Source: Myxococcota bacterium
GTDB taxonomy: Bacteria; Myxococcota_A; UBA796; UBA2385
DNA length: 37,502 nt
Direction of reading: 5' to 3'
Assembly (NCBI GenBank): GCA_023150805.1
Contig: JAKLKF010000074.1
Span: 1 to 37,502 of the forward strand
This document shows positions 23,896-32,062 of the stretch, piece after piece (positions within the stretch are counted from its first letter, which is position 1; the number at the start of each line of letters is the position of its first letter). The notes below the pieces were generated by a model. That model was not told where the DNA came from, did no database searches, and saw nothing but the letters and a program-made list of their open reading frames with translations. The translations under genes and the position numbers were made by a program.

Positions 23896-23998
23896 TGTGG
23901 GCGCCTTGCCCCCACCCGCCCTCGGGCACCGGGCGGCAGCGGCGCGGTCCCGAGCCTTCGCCCCGCAGGCCCTCGCCGTGGCCGCCTAGCGTCGCTAG
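23740..23998. repeat. Cluster of three CTAGCGnCGCTAG palindromes
   Basis: CTAGCGGCGCTAG (23740-23752) and CTAGCGTCGCTAG (23986-23998) are perfect palindromes around one central base. CTAGCGCTGCTAG (23855-23867) differs in one arm base, and a half-site GCGCTAG lies at 23889-23895. CTAG is normally rare in GC-rich bacterial DNA. The sites are about 115 and 131 bp apart and lie across the 3' end of the TPR gene and the convergent gap before the TonB-like gene. They could bind a dimeric protein or be a short mobile or extragenic repeat. Confidence 0.65.
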
Positions 23999-24004
23999 CA
24001 TGGC

Positions 24005-24736
24005 TCAGCCTCCGCGCAGCTCGAAGCGGATCGCCTGCCGGAAGCGCGCGGCCGTCGGCTGGCCGTCGACCCGGGCCGGCACGAAGCGCCAGCGCAGCAT
24101 CGCGGCCTGGACCGCCCCTCGGTAGATCTCCGGGCACTCGGAGACCTGCACCCGGGTCGGCACGCCGCGGGCGTCGATCTCGACCTCGGCCACGCAGCGC
24201 ACGCTGTCCAGGCCCAGCGCCCGGGCCGAGGCCGGGAAGTCGGGCAGCACCCGGCGCAGCGGGCGCACCTGCTCGACGGCGAGGGTCTGCACCCGCCCCG
24301 GGCCATCGCCGGTCCCCTCCCCCGCGCCCTCGCCGGTCCCCTCCCCCGCGCCAGCGCCCGTGCCATCGCCGCCGCCGCCGGCCGCCCCGCCGTCCCCCGC
24401 GCCGAGCCCCTCCTCGACCCGGGGCGTGGTCTCCTCGCCGGGCGGCTTCCCCTCGTCCTCCGACGCCGCGGCGGGGGCCGCCTCCGCCGGCTCCGCCCGG
24501 TCCTGCCGACCCTGCCCTCCCGCGGGCGGGGCGGGCAGGCGGGCCCCCTCCTCCCGACCCTCCTCGACCATGGTCACCTCGACGGCCAGGGCCTGGCCCT
24601 GGACCTCGGTCACGACCTGGCCGCCGCCGACCAGCAGCACCGTGAACAGGGTGCTGTTGACGACGACGGAGAGCAGCAGGGCGGCGGCCTGGCGTCCGCG
24701 GGGCGCAGGGCGCGGGTGGGCGAGGCGGTCGAACAC
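24005..24736 (-). CDS. TonB-family energy transducer
   Basis: The 243-residue protein has one N-terminal transmembrane helix (about 18-38, AAALLLSVVVNSTLFTVLLV), a long Pro/Glu/Gly-rich periplasmic spacer with repeated GAGEGTGEG units, and a C-terminal TonB domain (about 155-243: LPDFPASARALG, CVAEVEIDARGVPTRVQVSE, MLRWRFVPARVDGQP, FRQAIRFEL). TonB proteins carry energy from ExbB-ExbD to outer-membrane transporters. No exbB, exbD or receptor gene is in the window. Two Cys in the domain could form a disulfide. The start is GTG at 24734-24736 with GGAGG five bases away. A G11 tract lies upstream of the ribosome binding site. Confidence 0.85.
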   Translation of the reverse strand: MFDRLAHPRPAPRGRQAAALLLSVVVNSTLFTVLLVGGGQVVTEVQGQALAVEVTMVEEGREEGARLPAPPAGGQGRQDRAEPAEAAPAAASEDEGKPPGEETTPRVEEGLGAGDGGAAGGGGDGTGAGAGEGTGEGAGEGTGDGPGRVQTLAVEQVRPLRRVLPDFPASARALGLDSVRCVAEVEIDARGVPTRVQVSECPEIYRGAVQAAMLRWRFVPARVDGQPTAARFRQAIRFELRGG

Positions 24737-24754
24737 GGGGACCTCCGGGGTGCT

Positions 24755-24777
24755 GGGGGGGGGGGACCTGTCACAGG
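24755..24777. promoter_or_regulatory. G11 tract plus CCTGTCACAGG palindrome between divergent genes
   Basis: A run of eleven G (24755-24765) is followed one base later by the perfect palindrome CCTGTCACAGG (24767-24777). They lie in the 114-bp gap between the TonB-like gene and the acyl-CoA dehydrogenase gene. The palindrome is a reasonable operator candidate for either gene. The homopolymer could alter promoter or leader spacing if its length varies. Confidence 0.45.
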
Positions 24778-24850
24778 GGCCGTGTCCGGCGGAGCCGGTC
24801 GGTTAATGCGCACTCTTCCCTCGCCCCGCCCCTCCCCCCTTGGAGCTGCC

Positions 24851-26620
24851 GTGAACCCCTACCGCCCCCCGCTGGCCGACATCCGCTTCCTGCTCGAGAC
24901 CTTCGACTACGCGGGGCAGATCCAGCCCCTGCCCGGCTGCGAGGACTTCGACCTCGACACCGCCATGGACCTGGTCGACGGCTACGCGAGCTGGTGCGTG
25001 GACGTGCTCCTGCCGCTCAACGGCAAGGCCGACCACCAGGGCGTGCGCTTCGTGCCCGAGACGCACGAGGTGGTCACGCCCGACGGCTTCAAGGAGGCCT
25101 ACGCCGCCTTCCGCGAGAACGGCTACGGCAGCCTGCCCTTCCCCCCGGAGCACGGCGGCCTCGGGGCCCCGTCCTGCCTGTCGATCCTGGCCAGCGAGAT
25201 CCTGATCGCCTGCAACAAGAGCTTCTCGATGAGCCCGGGCCTGACCGCGGGCCTGATCGACGCGCTGGAGGCCCACGGCTCGCACCACCTGCAGGAGTCC
25301 CTGCTGCCCAAGCTGGTCAGCGGCGAGTGGTCGGGCACGATGGCGCTGACCGAGCCGCACTGCGGCACCGACCTGGGCCTGCTCACCACCCGGGCCGAGC
25401 CCCATGGCGACCACTACAAGCTGACGGGCACCAAGACCTGGATCACCTTCGGCGAGCACGATCTCACCGACAACATCGTGCACCTGGTCCTGGCGCGCCT
25501 GCCCGACGCCCCCCCCGGCATCCGCGGCATCAGCACCTTCGTCGTGCCCAAGTTCCTGGACGGCGGCGTGCGCAACCCGGTCTTCTGCGGCGGCACCGAC
25601 CACAAGATGGGCATCCACGCCTCGCCGACCTGCGTCATGAACTTCGAAGGCGCCGAGGGCTGGCTGGTGGGCGAGCCCCACCGCGGCATGGTCGCCATGT
25701 TCACGATGATGAACGCCGCCCGCCTCAACGTCGGCATCGAGGGCGTCGCCCTGGCCGAGGCCGCCACCCAGGCCGCCCTGGCCTTCGCCAAGGACCGCCG
25801 CCAGGGGCGGTCGCTCGACCCCAGCAAGCAGGAGAAGGGGGCGGCCGCCGACAACATCCTGGTCCACCCCGACGTGCGCCGGATGCTGCTGACGGCGAAG
25901 TCCACGACCGAGGGCCTGCGCGGGCTCGTGGCCTGGATCGCCATGAACTACGACATCATGAACAAGTCGACGGACGAGGCGGCCCGGGCCAAGGCCAGCG
26001 ACCTGGTGGCGCTCTTGACCCCCATCATCAAGAGCTACGGCAGCGAGCGCGGCTTCCTCAACGTCAGCGAGGCCATGCAGGTGATGGGCGGCGCCGGCTA
26101 CACCGCCGACTGGCCGGTCGAGCAGTTCCTGCGCGACGTGCGCATCGCCATGATCTACGAGGGCACCAACCACGTGCAGGCGCTGGACCTGGTGGGCCGC
26201 AAGCTGCCGATGGGCGGCGGCCGGCTGATGCAGGGCTTCGCCGCCGAGATCACGGCCCTGATCCGCTCCTGCGCCGACGACGCCCGCATGGCCCCCTTCG
26301 TCGGGCCGCTGAAGGCCGAGAGCAAGCGGCTGACCGAGACGACGATGAACCTGGGCGCCGCGGCGATGCAGGACAACGAGGTCGTGGGCGCCGCCGCCAG
26401 CAGCTACCTCAACCAGTTCGCGCTCGTGACCCTGGCCTACATCTGGGTCCGCCAGGTCAAGGCGGTCATCGACCGGCCCGAGGACGACCTCCTGCGGCGC
26501 GGCAAGCTGCAGACGGCCCGCTTCTTCTTCGAGCACGTCCTGCCCGAGGCCGAGCTGTACGCCCGCCGCGTCGCCGCCGGCAAGGGCGCCACGGTCGAGA
26601 TCGACGTCGACCTGCTCTGA
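24851..26620 (+). CDS. Acyl-CoA dehydrogenase, long AcdB-like form
   Basis: A 589-residue flavoprotein that oxidises acyl-CoA to enoyl-CoA. It belongs to the long form with an N-terminal extension (YRPPLADIRFLLETFDY) and a C-terminal helical extension. MALTEPHCGTDLG and TGTKTWITFGEHD are the FAD and substrate contacts, and IAMIYEGTNHVQALDLVGRKL contains the catalytic Glu. The start GTG at 24851 has GGAG six bases upstream and gives the N-terminus typical of the family; the in-frame ATG further upstream adds an unlikely Pro/Ser-rich leader. It stands alone in orientation, and no beta-oxidation partner is nearby, so its exact chain-length or aromatic substrate is open. Confidence 0.93.
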   Translation: MNPYRPPLADIRFLLETFDYAGQIQPLPGCEDFDLDTAMDLVDGYASWCVDVLLPLNGKADHQGVRFVPETHEVVTPDGFKEAYAAFRENGYGSLPFPPEHGGLGAPSCLSILASEILIACNKSFSMSPGLTAGLIDALEAHGSHHLQESLLPKLVSGEWSGTMALTEPHCGTDLGLLTTRAEPHGDHYKLTGTKTWITFGEHDLTDNIVHLVLARLPDAPPGIRGISTFVVPKFLDGGVRNPVFCGGTDHKMGIHASPTCVMNFEGAEGWLVGEPHRGMVAMFTMMNAARLNVGIEGVALAEAATQAALAFAKDRRQGRSLDPSKQEKGAAADNILVHPDVRRMLLTAKSTTEGLRGLVAWIAMNYDIMNKSTDEAARAKASDLVALLTPIIKSYGSERGFLNVSEAMQVMGGAGYTADWPVEQFLRDVRIAMIYEGTNHVQALDLVGRKLPMGGGRLMQGFAAEITALIRSCADDARMAPFVGPLKAESKRLTETTMNLGAAAMQDNEVVGAAASSYLNQFALVTLAYIWVRQVKAVIDRPEDDLLRRGKLQTARFFFEHVLPEAELYARRVAAGKGATVEIDVDLL

Positions 26621-26673
26621 TCGGCGGCCGGGGCCCCCTGCGGGTCGCCCGGGCCCGCGGGTAGGCTGCCTCC

Positions 26674-27255
26674 GTGGAAGAGCACGACCTGCACCGCAAG
26701 CTCCTGGCGGTCGAGGCCCTGCACGACGGGGCCACGACCGAGGGGGAGCGCCTGGCCGCGGAGCAGGCCCGGGAGCGCCTGCTCCAGCGCCTGTCCTCGC
26801 GCGGGCTCCTGCGACGGGCCGGCGTGCACCACGCCTTCGAGCAGGCCGCGCAGCTGGGCGCGCCCGACGCCGAGGTGCTGGTCGAGGCCAGCGAGGCCGA
26901 GCTGCCGACCACCGAGGACCTGCTGCTGGTGCTGGCCGCCTGGAGGCTGGGCCTGCGCCGGCGGCGCGAGGTCTGCGCCTGGGCCAGCGAGCTGTGCGAC
27001 CGGCTGCTGCTGCCGGTGGTGCCGGTGGACGACCCGCGGGCCGCCCGGGTCGAGGTGCTGCTGCAGCTCGCCGCGCTGCGGCAGCAGCCCCTGTCGACGG
27101 GGGACGTCCCGGCGATCGAGGCCTTCCTGCAGGCCCCGGCGGGCCCCGCGGCCTGGGCCGCGTGGTTCGACTTCCTGGGCCGCGCCGCCGCTACAGCCGC
27201 ACGGTCCCGTGGACCTCGAAGCCGAAGCGGTCGGTGTTCCCGGACCAGTCGTTGA
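26674..27255 (+). CDS. Hypothetical helical protein
   Basis: A 193-residue, largely helical protein rich in Leu, Ala, Arg and Glu. The opening HRKLLAVEALHDGATTEGER, then AAEQARERLLQRL, recalls the N-terminal helix pair of DUF2786 proteins (KLLALAxSxxxxEAxxA), but the match is only partial. There is no signal peptide or membrane helix. The start is GTG at 26674, with a weak Shine-Dalgarno sequence. The last 20 codons overlap the 3' end of the convergent QueF-like gene by 65 bp and turn Arg/Ser-rich, so the natural C-terminus may be less constrained there. The function is unknown. Confidence 0.6.
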   Translation: MEEHDLHRKLLAVEALHDGATTEGERLAAEQARERLLQRLSSRGLLRRAGVHHAFEQAAQLGAPDAEVLVEASEAELPTTEDLLLVLAAWRLGLRRRREVCAWASELCDRLLLPVVPVDDPRAARVEVLLQLAALRQQPLSTGDVPAIEAFLQAPAGPAAWAAWFDFLGRAAATAARSRGPRSRSGRCSRTSR

Positions 27256-27793
27256 ACAGCTCCTTGCCGCCCCGGATGCGCCAATCGCTGTCGATGGTCA
27301 GGCAGGAGCTGATGCCGCCGCGGGGCCGCATGATCATCATGATGCGCAGCCGCACGGGCTCGTAGACGGCCAGCAGGTCCTCGTACACGACGTTGCACAG
27401 CCGCTCGTAGGAGACGACGCTGTCGCGGAACGCGTCCTTGTAGACCTTCAGGCTCTTCAGCTCGATGGTCCACTTGCCTGGGTAGATGGTCAGCAGCATC
27501 TCGCCGAAGTCCGGCTGGGACTTCACGCCGACGAAGGTGAACTCGGGGATGAGGACCTTCTGCTCGTAGGCCGCCTCCTGCGGGTTGGGGATCTTCTCCA
27601 GCAGGTGGGCCTTGCTCCAGTGGGAGTTGGGCAGCTCGCGCAGCTCCTTCTCGACCTGGGCCTCGACCGCCATGCGCTCCTTCTTCAGCGTGGCGAAGGC
27701 CTTCTTGCGGGCGTCGGGGTCGAGCTGGCGCAGGCCCTCGAGGACCTGGGCGTACAGCGCCTCTTCGGCGAGGGGCGACTTGTCTTGGGACAT
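27191..27793 (-). CDS. QueF-like T-fold protein lacking the nucleophilic Cys
   Basis: The 200-residue protein aligns with QueF, the NADPH-dependent preQ0 nitrile reductase of queuosine synthesis. PEFTFVGVKSQPDFGE, IELKSLKVYKDAFRD, SYERLCNVVYEDL and RPRGGISS match conserved QueF blocks. In Bacillus QueF the first block is PEFTSLCPKTGQPDF; here the catalytic Cys position is Gly89, while Asp95 and Glu130 are kept and the His before the Glu is Tyr129. Without the Cys the thioimide intermediate cannot form, so the activity is probably different. About 75 extra residues form a charged helical N-terminus. The ATG at 27791-27793 follows GGAG. It lies 25 bp downstream of the dipeptidase gene, probably in one operon. 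Confidence 0.85.
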   Translation of the reverse strand: MSQDKSPLAEEALYAQVLEGLRQLDPDARKKAFATLKKERMAVEAQVEKELRELPNSHWSKAHLLEKIPNPQEAAYEQKVLIPEFTFVGVKSQPDFGEMLLTIYPGKWTIELKSLKVYKDAFRDSVVSYERLCNVVYEDLLAVYEPVRLRIMMIMRPRGGISSCLTIDSDWRIRGGKELFNDWSGNTDRFGFEVHGTVRL

Positions 27794-27818
27794 GGTGGGC
27801 TCCGGGTGGCGGCCCCGC

Positions 27819-28940
27819 CTAACCCGGGCGGTCCCGGACGGTCGCCGGGGCTCCCGGTCGCAGCAGGCCCAGGGCCCGCAGGTAGTTCTCGCCCAGGCAG
27901 CCGCGCACCTGGTCGTCGGTCCAGCCGCGGTCGAGCATGTGCTGGACCAGGCGCGGGTAGCTCTCGCCGCCGGGCAGGTCGGGCGGGGGCACGATGGCGC
28001 CGTCGTAGTCGCTGCCCATGGCGACCGCCTGCCAGCCGCCGACCTTCGCCACGTGCTCCATGTGCTCGACCACCATGGCGCCGTCCCTGGGCCCGCCGGG
28101 GCGGGACAGGAAGTTCTCGGCGAAGATGACCCCGACCACGCCGCCGGTGTCGGCGATGGCCTTGACGTGGGCGTCCGAGAGGTTGCGCCAGTGCGGGCGC
28201 ACGCCGTCCACGCCGGTGTGGGTGGCGATGAGCGGCTGGCTCCTGTCGTGCTCGGCCAGGGCATCGTCCACGCCTTGGGGGTGGACGTGGGCCAGGTCGA
28301 CGAAGGCCCGGGCCGCGTTGAGCTGGTGCACGAAGCGCCGGCCCAGCTCGGTCAGGCCCTTGTCGCGCCGCATCCGCGACAGGGGGCTGTTGGTGGTGCC
28401 CAGGGCCGAGTTCGTCAGGTGGACCAGGGTGGCGCGCAGGACCAGGCCCGGCGGCGCCGACAGGAAGCCCTGGGGCGCGCCCTCGAAGGCGTTGGCGCCC
28501 TGCACGCTGATCATCACGGCGTGGGCCCCGCGCGCCCGCGCGGCGCGGTAGCCCGCCAGATCGGTCACCACCTCCAGCCAGCCGCCGCTGCCCTCCACCA
28601 GGGCCCGCAGCCGGGCCAGGTTCTTCTGGAAGGTGGCCCAGCGCCCCGCGGCGGAGCGGTAGGGGTTGGTCGTGATCGACCACATCGCCCCCTTCAGCCC
28701 GCCGTCCGCCATGCGGTAGACGTCCAGGTGCCCGAAGAAGGCGCGGCCGAACAGGGCCTGGCGGTGCCGGACCAGCGGGTCGTAGCCCCACAGCCGCGGC
28801 GGGATGAAGGTGTCGATGTGCAGGTCGATGACCTCGCTGTCGCGGCAGAGGGCGACGGCGTGCTCGGAGACACCGAGGGCGCGCGCCACCTGGGGGACCG
28901 GGGGCATCGAGGGGGCGAGGCGGGCGGGCAGGTCGGTCAT
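27819..28940 (-). CDS. Membrane-dipeptidase-like peptidase (M19)
   Basis: A 373-residue protein of the renal dipeptidase family M19, zinc enzymes with a TIM-barrel that cleave dipeptides. The first metal motif DLHIDTF (His41, Asp43) and the later His residues in VDLAHVHP and IATHTGVDG are present, as is GSDYDGAI near the end. The bridging Glu, normally found in a VEG segment, is replaced by Gln in ISVQGANAFEG, so metal binding may be altered. No signal peptide is visible, suggesting a cytoplasmic enzyme. The ATG at 28938-28940 begins the conserved part. It is the first gene of a pair with the QueF-like protein. Confidence 0.88.
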   Translation of the reverse strand: MTDLPARLAPSMPPVPQVARALGVSEHAVALCRDSEVIDLHIDTFIPPRLWGYDPLVRHRQALFGRAFFGHLDVYRMADGGLKGAMWSITTNPYRSAAGRWATFQKNLARLRALVEGSGGWLEVVTDLAGYRAARARGAHAVMISVQGANAFEGAPQGFLSAPPGLVLRATLVHLTNSALGTTNSPLSRMRRDKGLTELGRRFVHQLNAARAFVDLAHVHPQGVDDALAEHDRSQPLIATHTGVDGVRPHWRNLSDAHVKAIADTGGVVGVIFAENFLSRPGGPRDGAMVVEHMEHVAKVGGWQAVAMGSDYDGAIVPPPDLPGGESYPRLVQHMLDRGWTDDQVRGCLGENYLRALGLLRPGAPATVRDRPG

Positions 28941-29069
28941 GGCGGAGAGGTAACCGCGGTCGAGCAGCCCCCGCCGTGGCGTCACCGACCCGTCGCATCC
29001 CTCGCCTCGCGTTGTGAGAGGCTCTCGCCTGGTCCCGCCCTCGATGTCCCCCCCCTTGCGAGGTCCCCC

Positions 29070-29825
29070 ATGTCCCACACCCCGACGCCCCACCTGGAAG
29101 GCCGCATCACCTGGCGCGAGCTGATGTTCCGCGACCTGGACGCCAACGTCGCCTTCTACACGCAGCTCTTCGGCTGGACCGTGCACGAGGAGCCGATGCC
29201 CGACGGCGTCTACCGGATCTTCAAGGCCGGCGAGAAGATGGTCGCCGGCCTGCTGCCGATCGGCCCCGGCATGGAGCAGGTCCCGCCCTGCTGGATGGCC
29301 TACGTCAAGGTGGGCGACGTCGCGGACACCGCCGAGCGCGTGCGCGCCGCGGGCGGCCAGGTCCTGGCCGGGCCGCAGCAGATCCCCGGCTGGGGCAGCT
29401 TCCTGGTGCTGGCCGACCCCCAGGGCGGCGTGATCAACGCCTTCGACTTCCCGGCCCAGGACGCCGGCGACCCCAGCATGCCGGCGCCCGGCGAGTTCTG
29501 CTGGGAGAGCCTGAACACCACCGACGTGGCGGCCGCCACCGCCTTCTACGCCTCCGCGCTGGGCTGGCACGTGGCGGACTTCGGGGGCTTTCCGGTCTTC
29601 CTGGCCGACCGGGTGCAGGTCGCCTCGGTGACCCCGGTCCCACCCGGGGTGCCGGCCCACTGGCTGTCCTACGTCGCGGTGCCCGACCTGGCGGCCAGCC
29701 GGGCGCGCATCGTCGAGCTGGGCGGCGAGGTGCTCGTCGAGGAGATCCAGGTGCCCGGCGTCGGCGCCTTCGCGGTCGCCCGCTCGCCGGAGGGGGCCGT
29801 CTTCTGCCCCTTCCAGGGGGGCTGA
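29070..29825 (+). CDS. Two-domain VOC (glyoxalase/bleomycin-resistance) protein
   Basis: The 251-residue protein has two tandem vicinal-oxygen-chelate domains. The first begins GRITWRELMFRDLDANVAFY and continues with LFGWTVHEEPMPDG, and the second begins FCWESLNTTDVAAATAFYAS and continues with ALGWHVADFGGFPV. This matches the group of VOC proteins often annotated as hydroxylase or 27-kDa antigen-like. The substrate is unknown; roles in detoxification or small-molecule isomerisation are possible. The ATG at 29070 has GAGG at a usable distance. It is divergent from the dipeptidase gene and ends six bases before the convergent amidohydrolase gene. Confidence 0.88.
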   Translation: MSHTPTPHLEGRITWRELMFRDLDANVAFYTQLFGWTVHEEPMPDGVYRIFKAGEKMVAGLLPIGPGMEQVPPCWMAYVKVGDVADTAERVRAAGGQVLAGPQQIPGWGSFLVLADPQGGVINAFDFPAQDAGDPSMPAPGEFCWESLNTTDVAAATAFYASALGWHVADFGGFPVFLADRVQVASVTPVPPGVPAHWLSYVAVPDLAASRARIVELGGEVLVEEIQVPGVGAFAVARSPEGAVFCPFQGG

Positions 29826-29831
29826 CGCGGC

Positions 29832-31232
29832 TCAGCGGGGGTCGGGCGCCCGAAGGCTCCCCCGGACCCAGGCCTCGGGCGTGCGCAGCTCGCCCCCTCG
29901 CATGACCCGGTGGATCTGCCGCAGCGCGCGGGGATCCTGCAGCGGGTCGGCGTCCAGCACGACCAGGTCGGCCCAGGCGCCCGGGGCCACCACGCCGACC
30001 TGGCCCGACAGCCCCAGCAGGCCGGCGGCGTCGCGGGTGGCGGCGAGCAGGGCCTGCTCCGGCGACAGGCCCGCCCGGGTCAGCAGCTCGACCTCGCGCA
30101 GGCTGGACAGGCCGTGGAAGTAGAAGGGGATCTCGTCGTAGGCGCCGGCGTCGCTGCCCATCACCAGGGACACGCCCGCCTGGTGCATGCGGCGCGCGGT
30201 GCGAAGGCTGCGGGCGGCGACGGCGCGCAGGTAGTCGAGGGTGGGCATCCCGAAGGAGGCCAGCGAGACCAGGGCCCCGGGGCTGTGCGGCAGGCTCACG
30301 CGGGCCATGCCCCGCTCGTAGCGGCGCCAGCCACGGCGCGAGGTGGCCGTGCGGCGCTGCGCCTCGGGCACGACGAGGTGGGCGAGGGGGTCGTCCAGGT
30401 CGCGCTCGTCGACCGTCCACAGGGGCGAGGCGTCGAGCTGCAGCGTGCTGACCAGGGGCGTGCCCTGGCCGGCGTAGCGCGCCGGCAGGTCGCCGGGCCG
30501 CTGCCGGACCATGTGCATCACGGCGTGGGGCCGCAGGGCCAAGGCCTGCGCGTGGGCGTCGCGGTGCTGGGCGTGCACGAAGACCGGCAGGCCGCGGGCT
30601 CGGGCCTCAGCGACGATCTGCTCGCGCAGCGCCTGCTCGTGCACCGGGAGCACCGGCAGGAAGTAGCCGTCCTCGATGGTCAGCTTGGCGCCGAGCGCGC
30701 CCACCTCGACCAGCCGGTCCAGGTGCCGGCGGGCGTCGTCGAGGTCGTCGATGCCCGGGTGGCCCTCGATGAAGGCGTCGACGTAGCCGTCGGTGGGGCC
30801 CATGGTGGGGCCCAGGAAGTACAGCCGCGGCGAGGGCAGGCCTTTGGCCTCCCACGCCCGCATGGTCTGGATCGCGTCGAAGGAGGAGGCGGCGTCGAGC
30901 ACGGTGGTCACACCGCAGGCCAGGGTCGCGCGCAGGCCGTGGCGGCGCGCATCCTCCAGGGACGGATCCGTCTCCTCGCGCAGCGCAGCACCCGGGACCG
31001 CCCATGGGTGGGTGTGCGTGTCGACCAGGCCCGGGATCACGACGCGGCCGCCCAGCTCCACCCGGGGCCCCGCGGGGGGCTCCCCCTGGCCCGTGGCGGT
31101 GACACGCCCGTCCTGCACCGCCACCCAGGCCTGCTCGACGACGGGCGCGCCGGTGCCGTCCCACAGCCGGGCCCCCACCAGCACGACGTCGACCGCCGCG
31201 GCGGCGGCCGGCACCAGCAGCCAGGCCAGCAT
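29832..31232 (-). CDS. Exported amidohydrolase
   Basis: A 466-residue amidohydrolase of the imidazolonepropionase/prolidase-like group. The metal-binding HxH is in VDTHTHPW, a likely bridging Lys in AKLTIEDGYF, a His in FVHAQH and the catalytic Asp in MGSDAGAY. The typical N-terminal beta-sandwich starts with VVLVGARLWDGTGAPV and is completed by the C-terminal PGAWADLVVLDADPLQDP. The first 13 residues are hydrophobic and Ala-rich, so it is probably secreted. The ATG shares one base with the TGA of the CAP lipoprotein gene, indicating an operon. The substrate cannot be deduced; cyclic amides or dipeptides are typical. Confidence 0.9.
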   Translation of the reverse strand: MLAWLLVPAAAAAVDVVLVGARLWDGTGAPVVEQAWVAVQDGRVTATGQGEPPAGPRVELGGRVVIPGLVDTHTHPWAVPGAALREETDPSLEDARRHGLRATLACGVTTVLDAASSFDAIQTMRAWEAKGLPSPRLYFLGPTMGPTDGYVDAFIEGHPGIDDLDDARRHLDRLVEVGALGAKLTIEDGYFLPVLPVHEQALREQIVAEARARGLPVFVHAQHRDAHAQALALRPHAVMHMVRQRPGDLPARYAGQGTPLVSTLQLDASPLWTVDERDLDDPLAHLVVPEAQRRTATSRRGWRRYERGMARVSLPHSPGALVSLASFGMPTLDYLRAVAARSLRTARRMHQAGVSLVMGSDAGAYDEIPFYFHGLSSLREVELLTRAGLSPEQALLAATRDAAGLLGLSGQVGVVAPGAWADLVVLDADPLQDPRALRQIHRVMRGGELRTPEAWVRGSLRAPDPR

Positions 31233-31954
31233 CAAGCCCCGAAGTTCTGCGTCCAGTAGGTGCCGTAGGGGCCCCCCTGGGCGTAGCCGACGCCGATCAG
31301 GCGGGCGCTGCTGCTCATCAGGTTGGCACAGTGGCCGTCGCTGTCCAGCCAGCCCTGGACCACGTCGCGGGGGCTGCCGTAGCCGGCGGCGATGTTCTCG
31401 CCGGTGGGGGAGCCGGTGAAGCCGGCGTTGTACATCCGCGACCAGGGATCGTCGCCCAGGTCGCCGCCGGTGCTGTAGTGGTCGAAGGTGCCCGTGTCGG
31501 CCATCCACCACGAGTGGTAGCGCGCCGCGCAGCGCAGGTAGGGGTCCATCTCGACCGGGCCAGCCGCGGGGTAGCGCCCGTAGCTGCCGCAGTCAGCCCC
31601 GGCCGCGCGGGCCTGGTTGGTCAGCTCGACGACCTCCTCCTCGAAGGCGGCCCAGGCGTCGGGCCAGCCCTCGACCACCTCGTGGCAGGCCTCTGCCGGA
31701 TCGGGGCCCGCGCCTCCGCCGTCTCCTCCCCCCCCGTCGCCGCCTCCCCCATCGCCGCCAGTGCCTCCGTCGCCGCCGGCCCCACCGTCGCCGCCGGCCC
31801 CACCGTCGCCGCCCCCGTCGCCCGCGCCCCCGTCGGCCTCGGCGCCGGTGTCGTCGGACCGGTCGCGGGGTCCGGGCGGGTCGGGGCGATCGCCCTCCTC
31901 GGCCTCGAAGCAGGCCAGGAGCAGCACCAGGGGGAGCAGGGCGAGCCGCGACAC
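31232..31954 (-). CDS. CAP/SCP-domain lipoprotein (YkwD-like)
   Basis: A 240-residue lipoprotein. The signal peptide SRLALLPLVLLLAC ends in a lipobox, followed by a long acidic linker with DDTG and GGDGG repeats. The C-terminal 150 residues form a CAP domain with ELTNQARAAG, AARYHSWWMAD, FDHYS, TGENIAAGY and VVQGWLDSDGHCANLMSS, then GVGYA and YWTQNFGA. The His and Glu residues of the CAP cavity are present, with two added Cys. Bacterial CAP proteins are surface proteins of mostly unknown activity. GTG at 31952-31954 is preceded by GGAGG. It starts an operon with the amidohydrolase. Confidence 0.9.
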   Translation of the reverse strand: MSRLALLPLVLLLACFEAEEGDRPDPPGPRDRSDDTGAEADGGAGDGGGDGGAGGDGGAGGDGGTGGDGGGGDGGGGDGGGAGPDPAEACHEVVEGWPDAWAAFEEEVVELTNQARAAGADCGSYGRYPAAGPVEMDPYLRCAARYHSWWMADTGTFDHYSTGGDLGDDPWSRMYNAGFTGSPTGENIAAGYGSPRDVVQGWLDSDGHCANLMSSSARLIGVGYAQGGPYGTYWTQNFGA

Positions 31955-32062
31955 GGGACCTCCAGCGCGCCCACCGTAGCGGAGGCCCGGGGCGACGGAG
32001 GGGCCGTCACGATCCCTTCACAGCAGTTGACGAAGCCCTTGCGTGGCGGGGGTGGAGGATGC

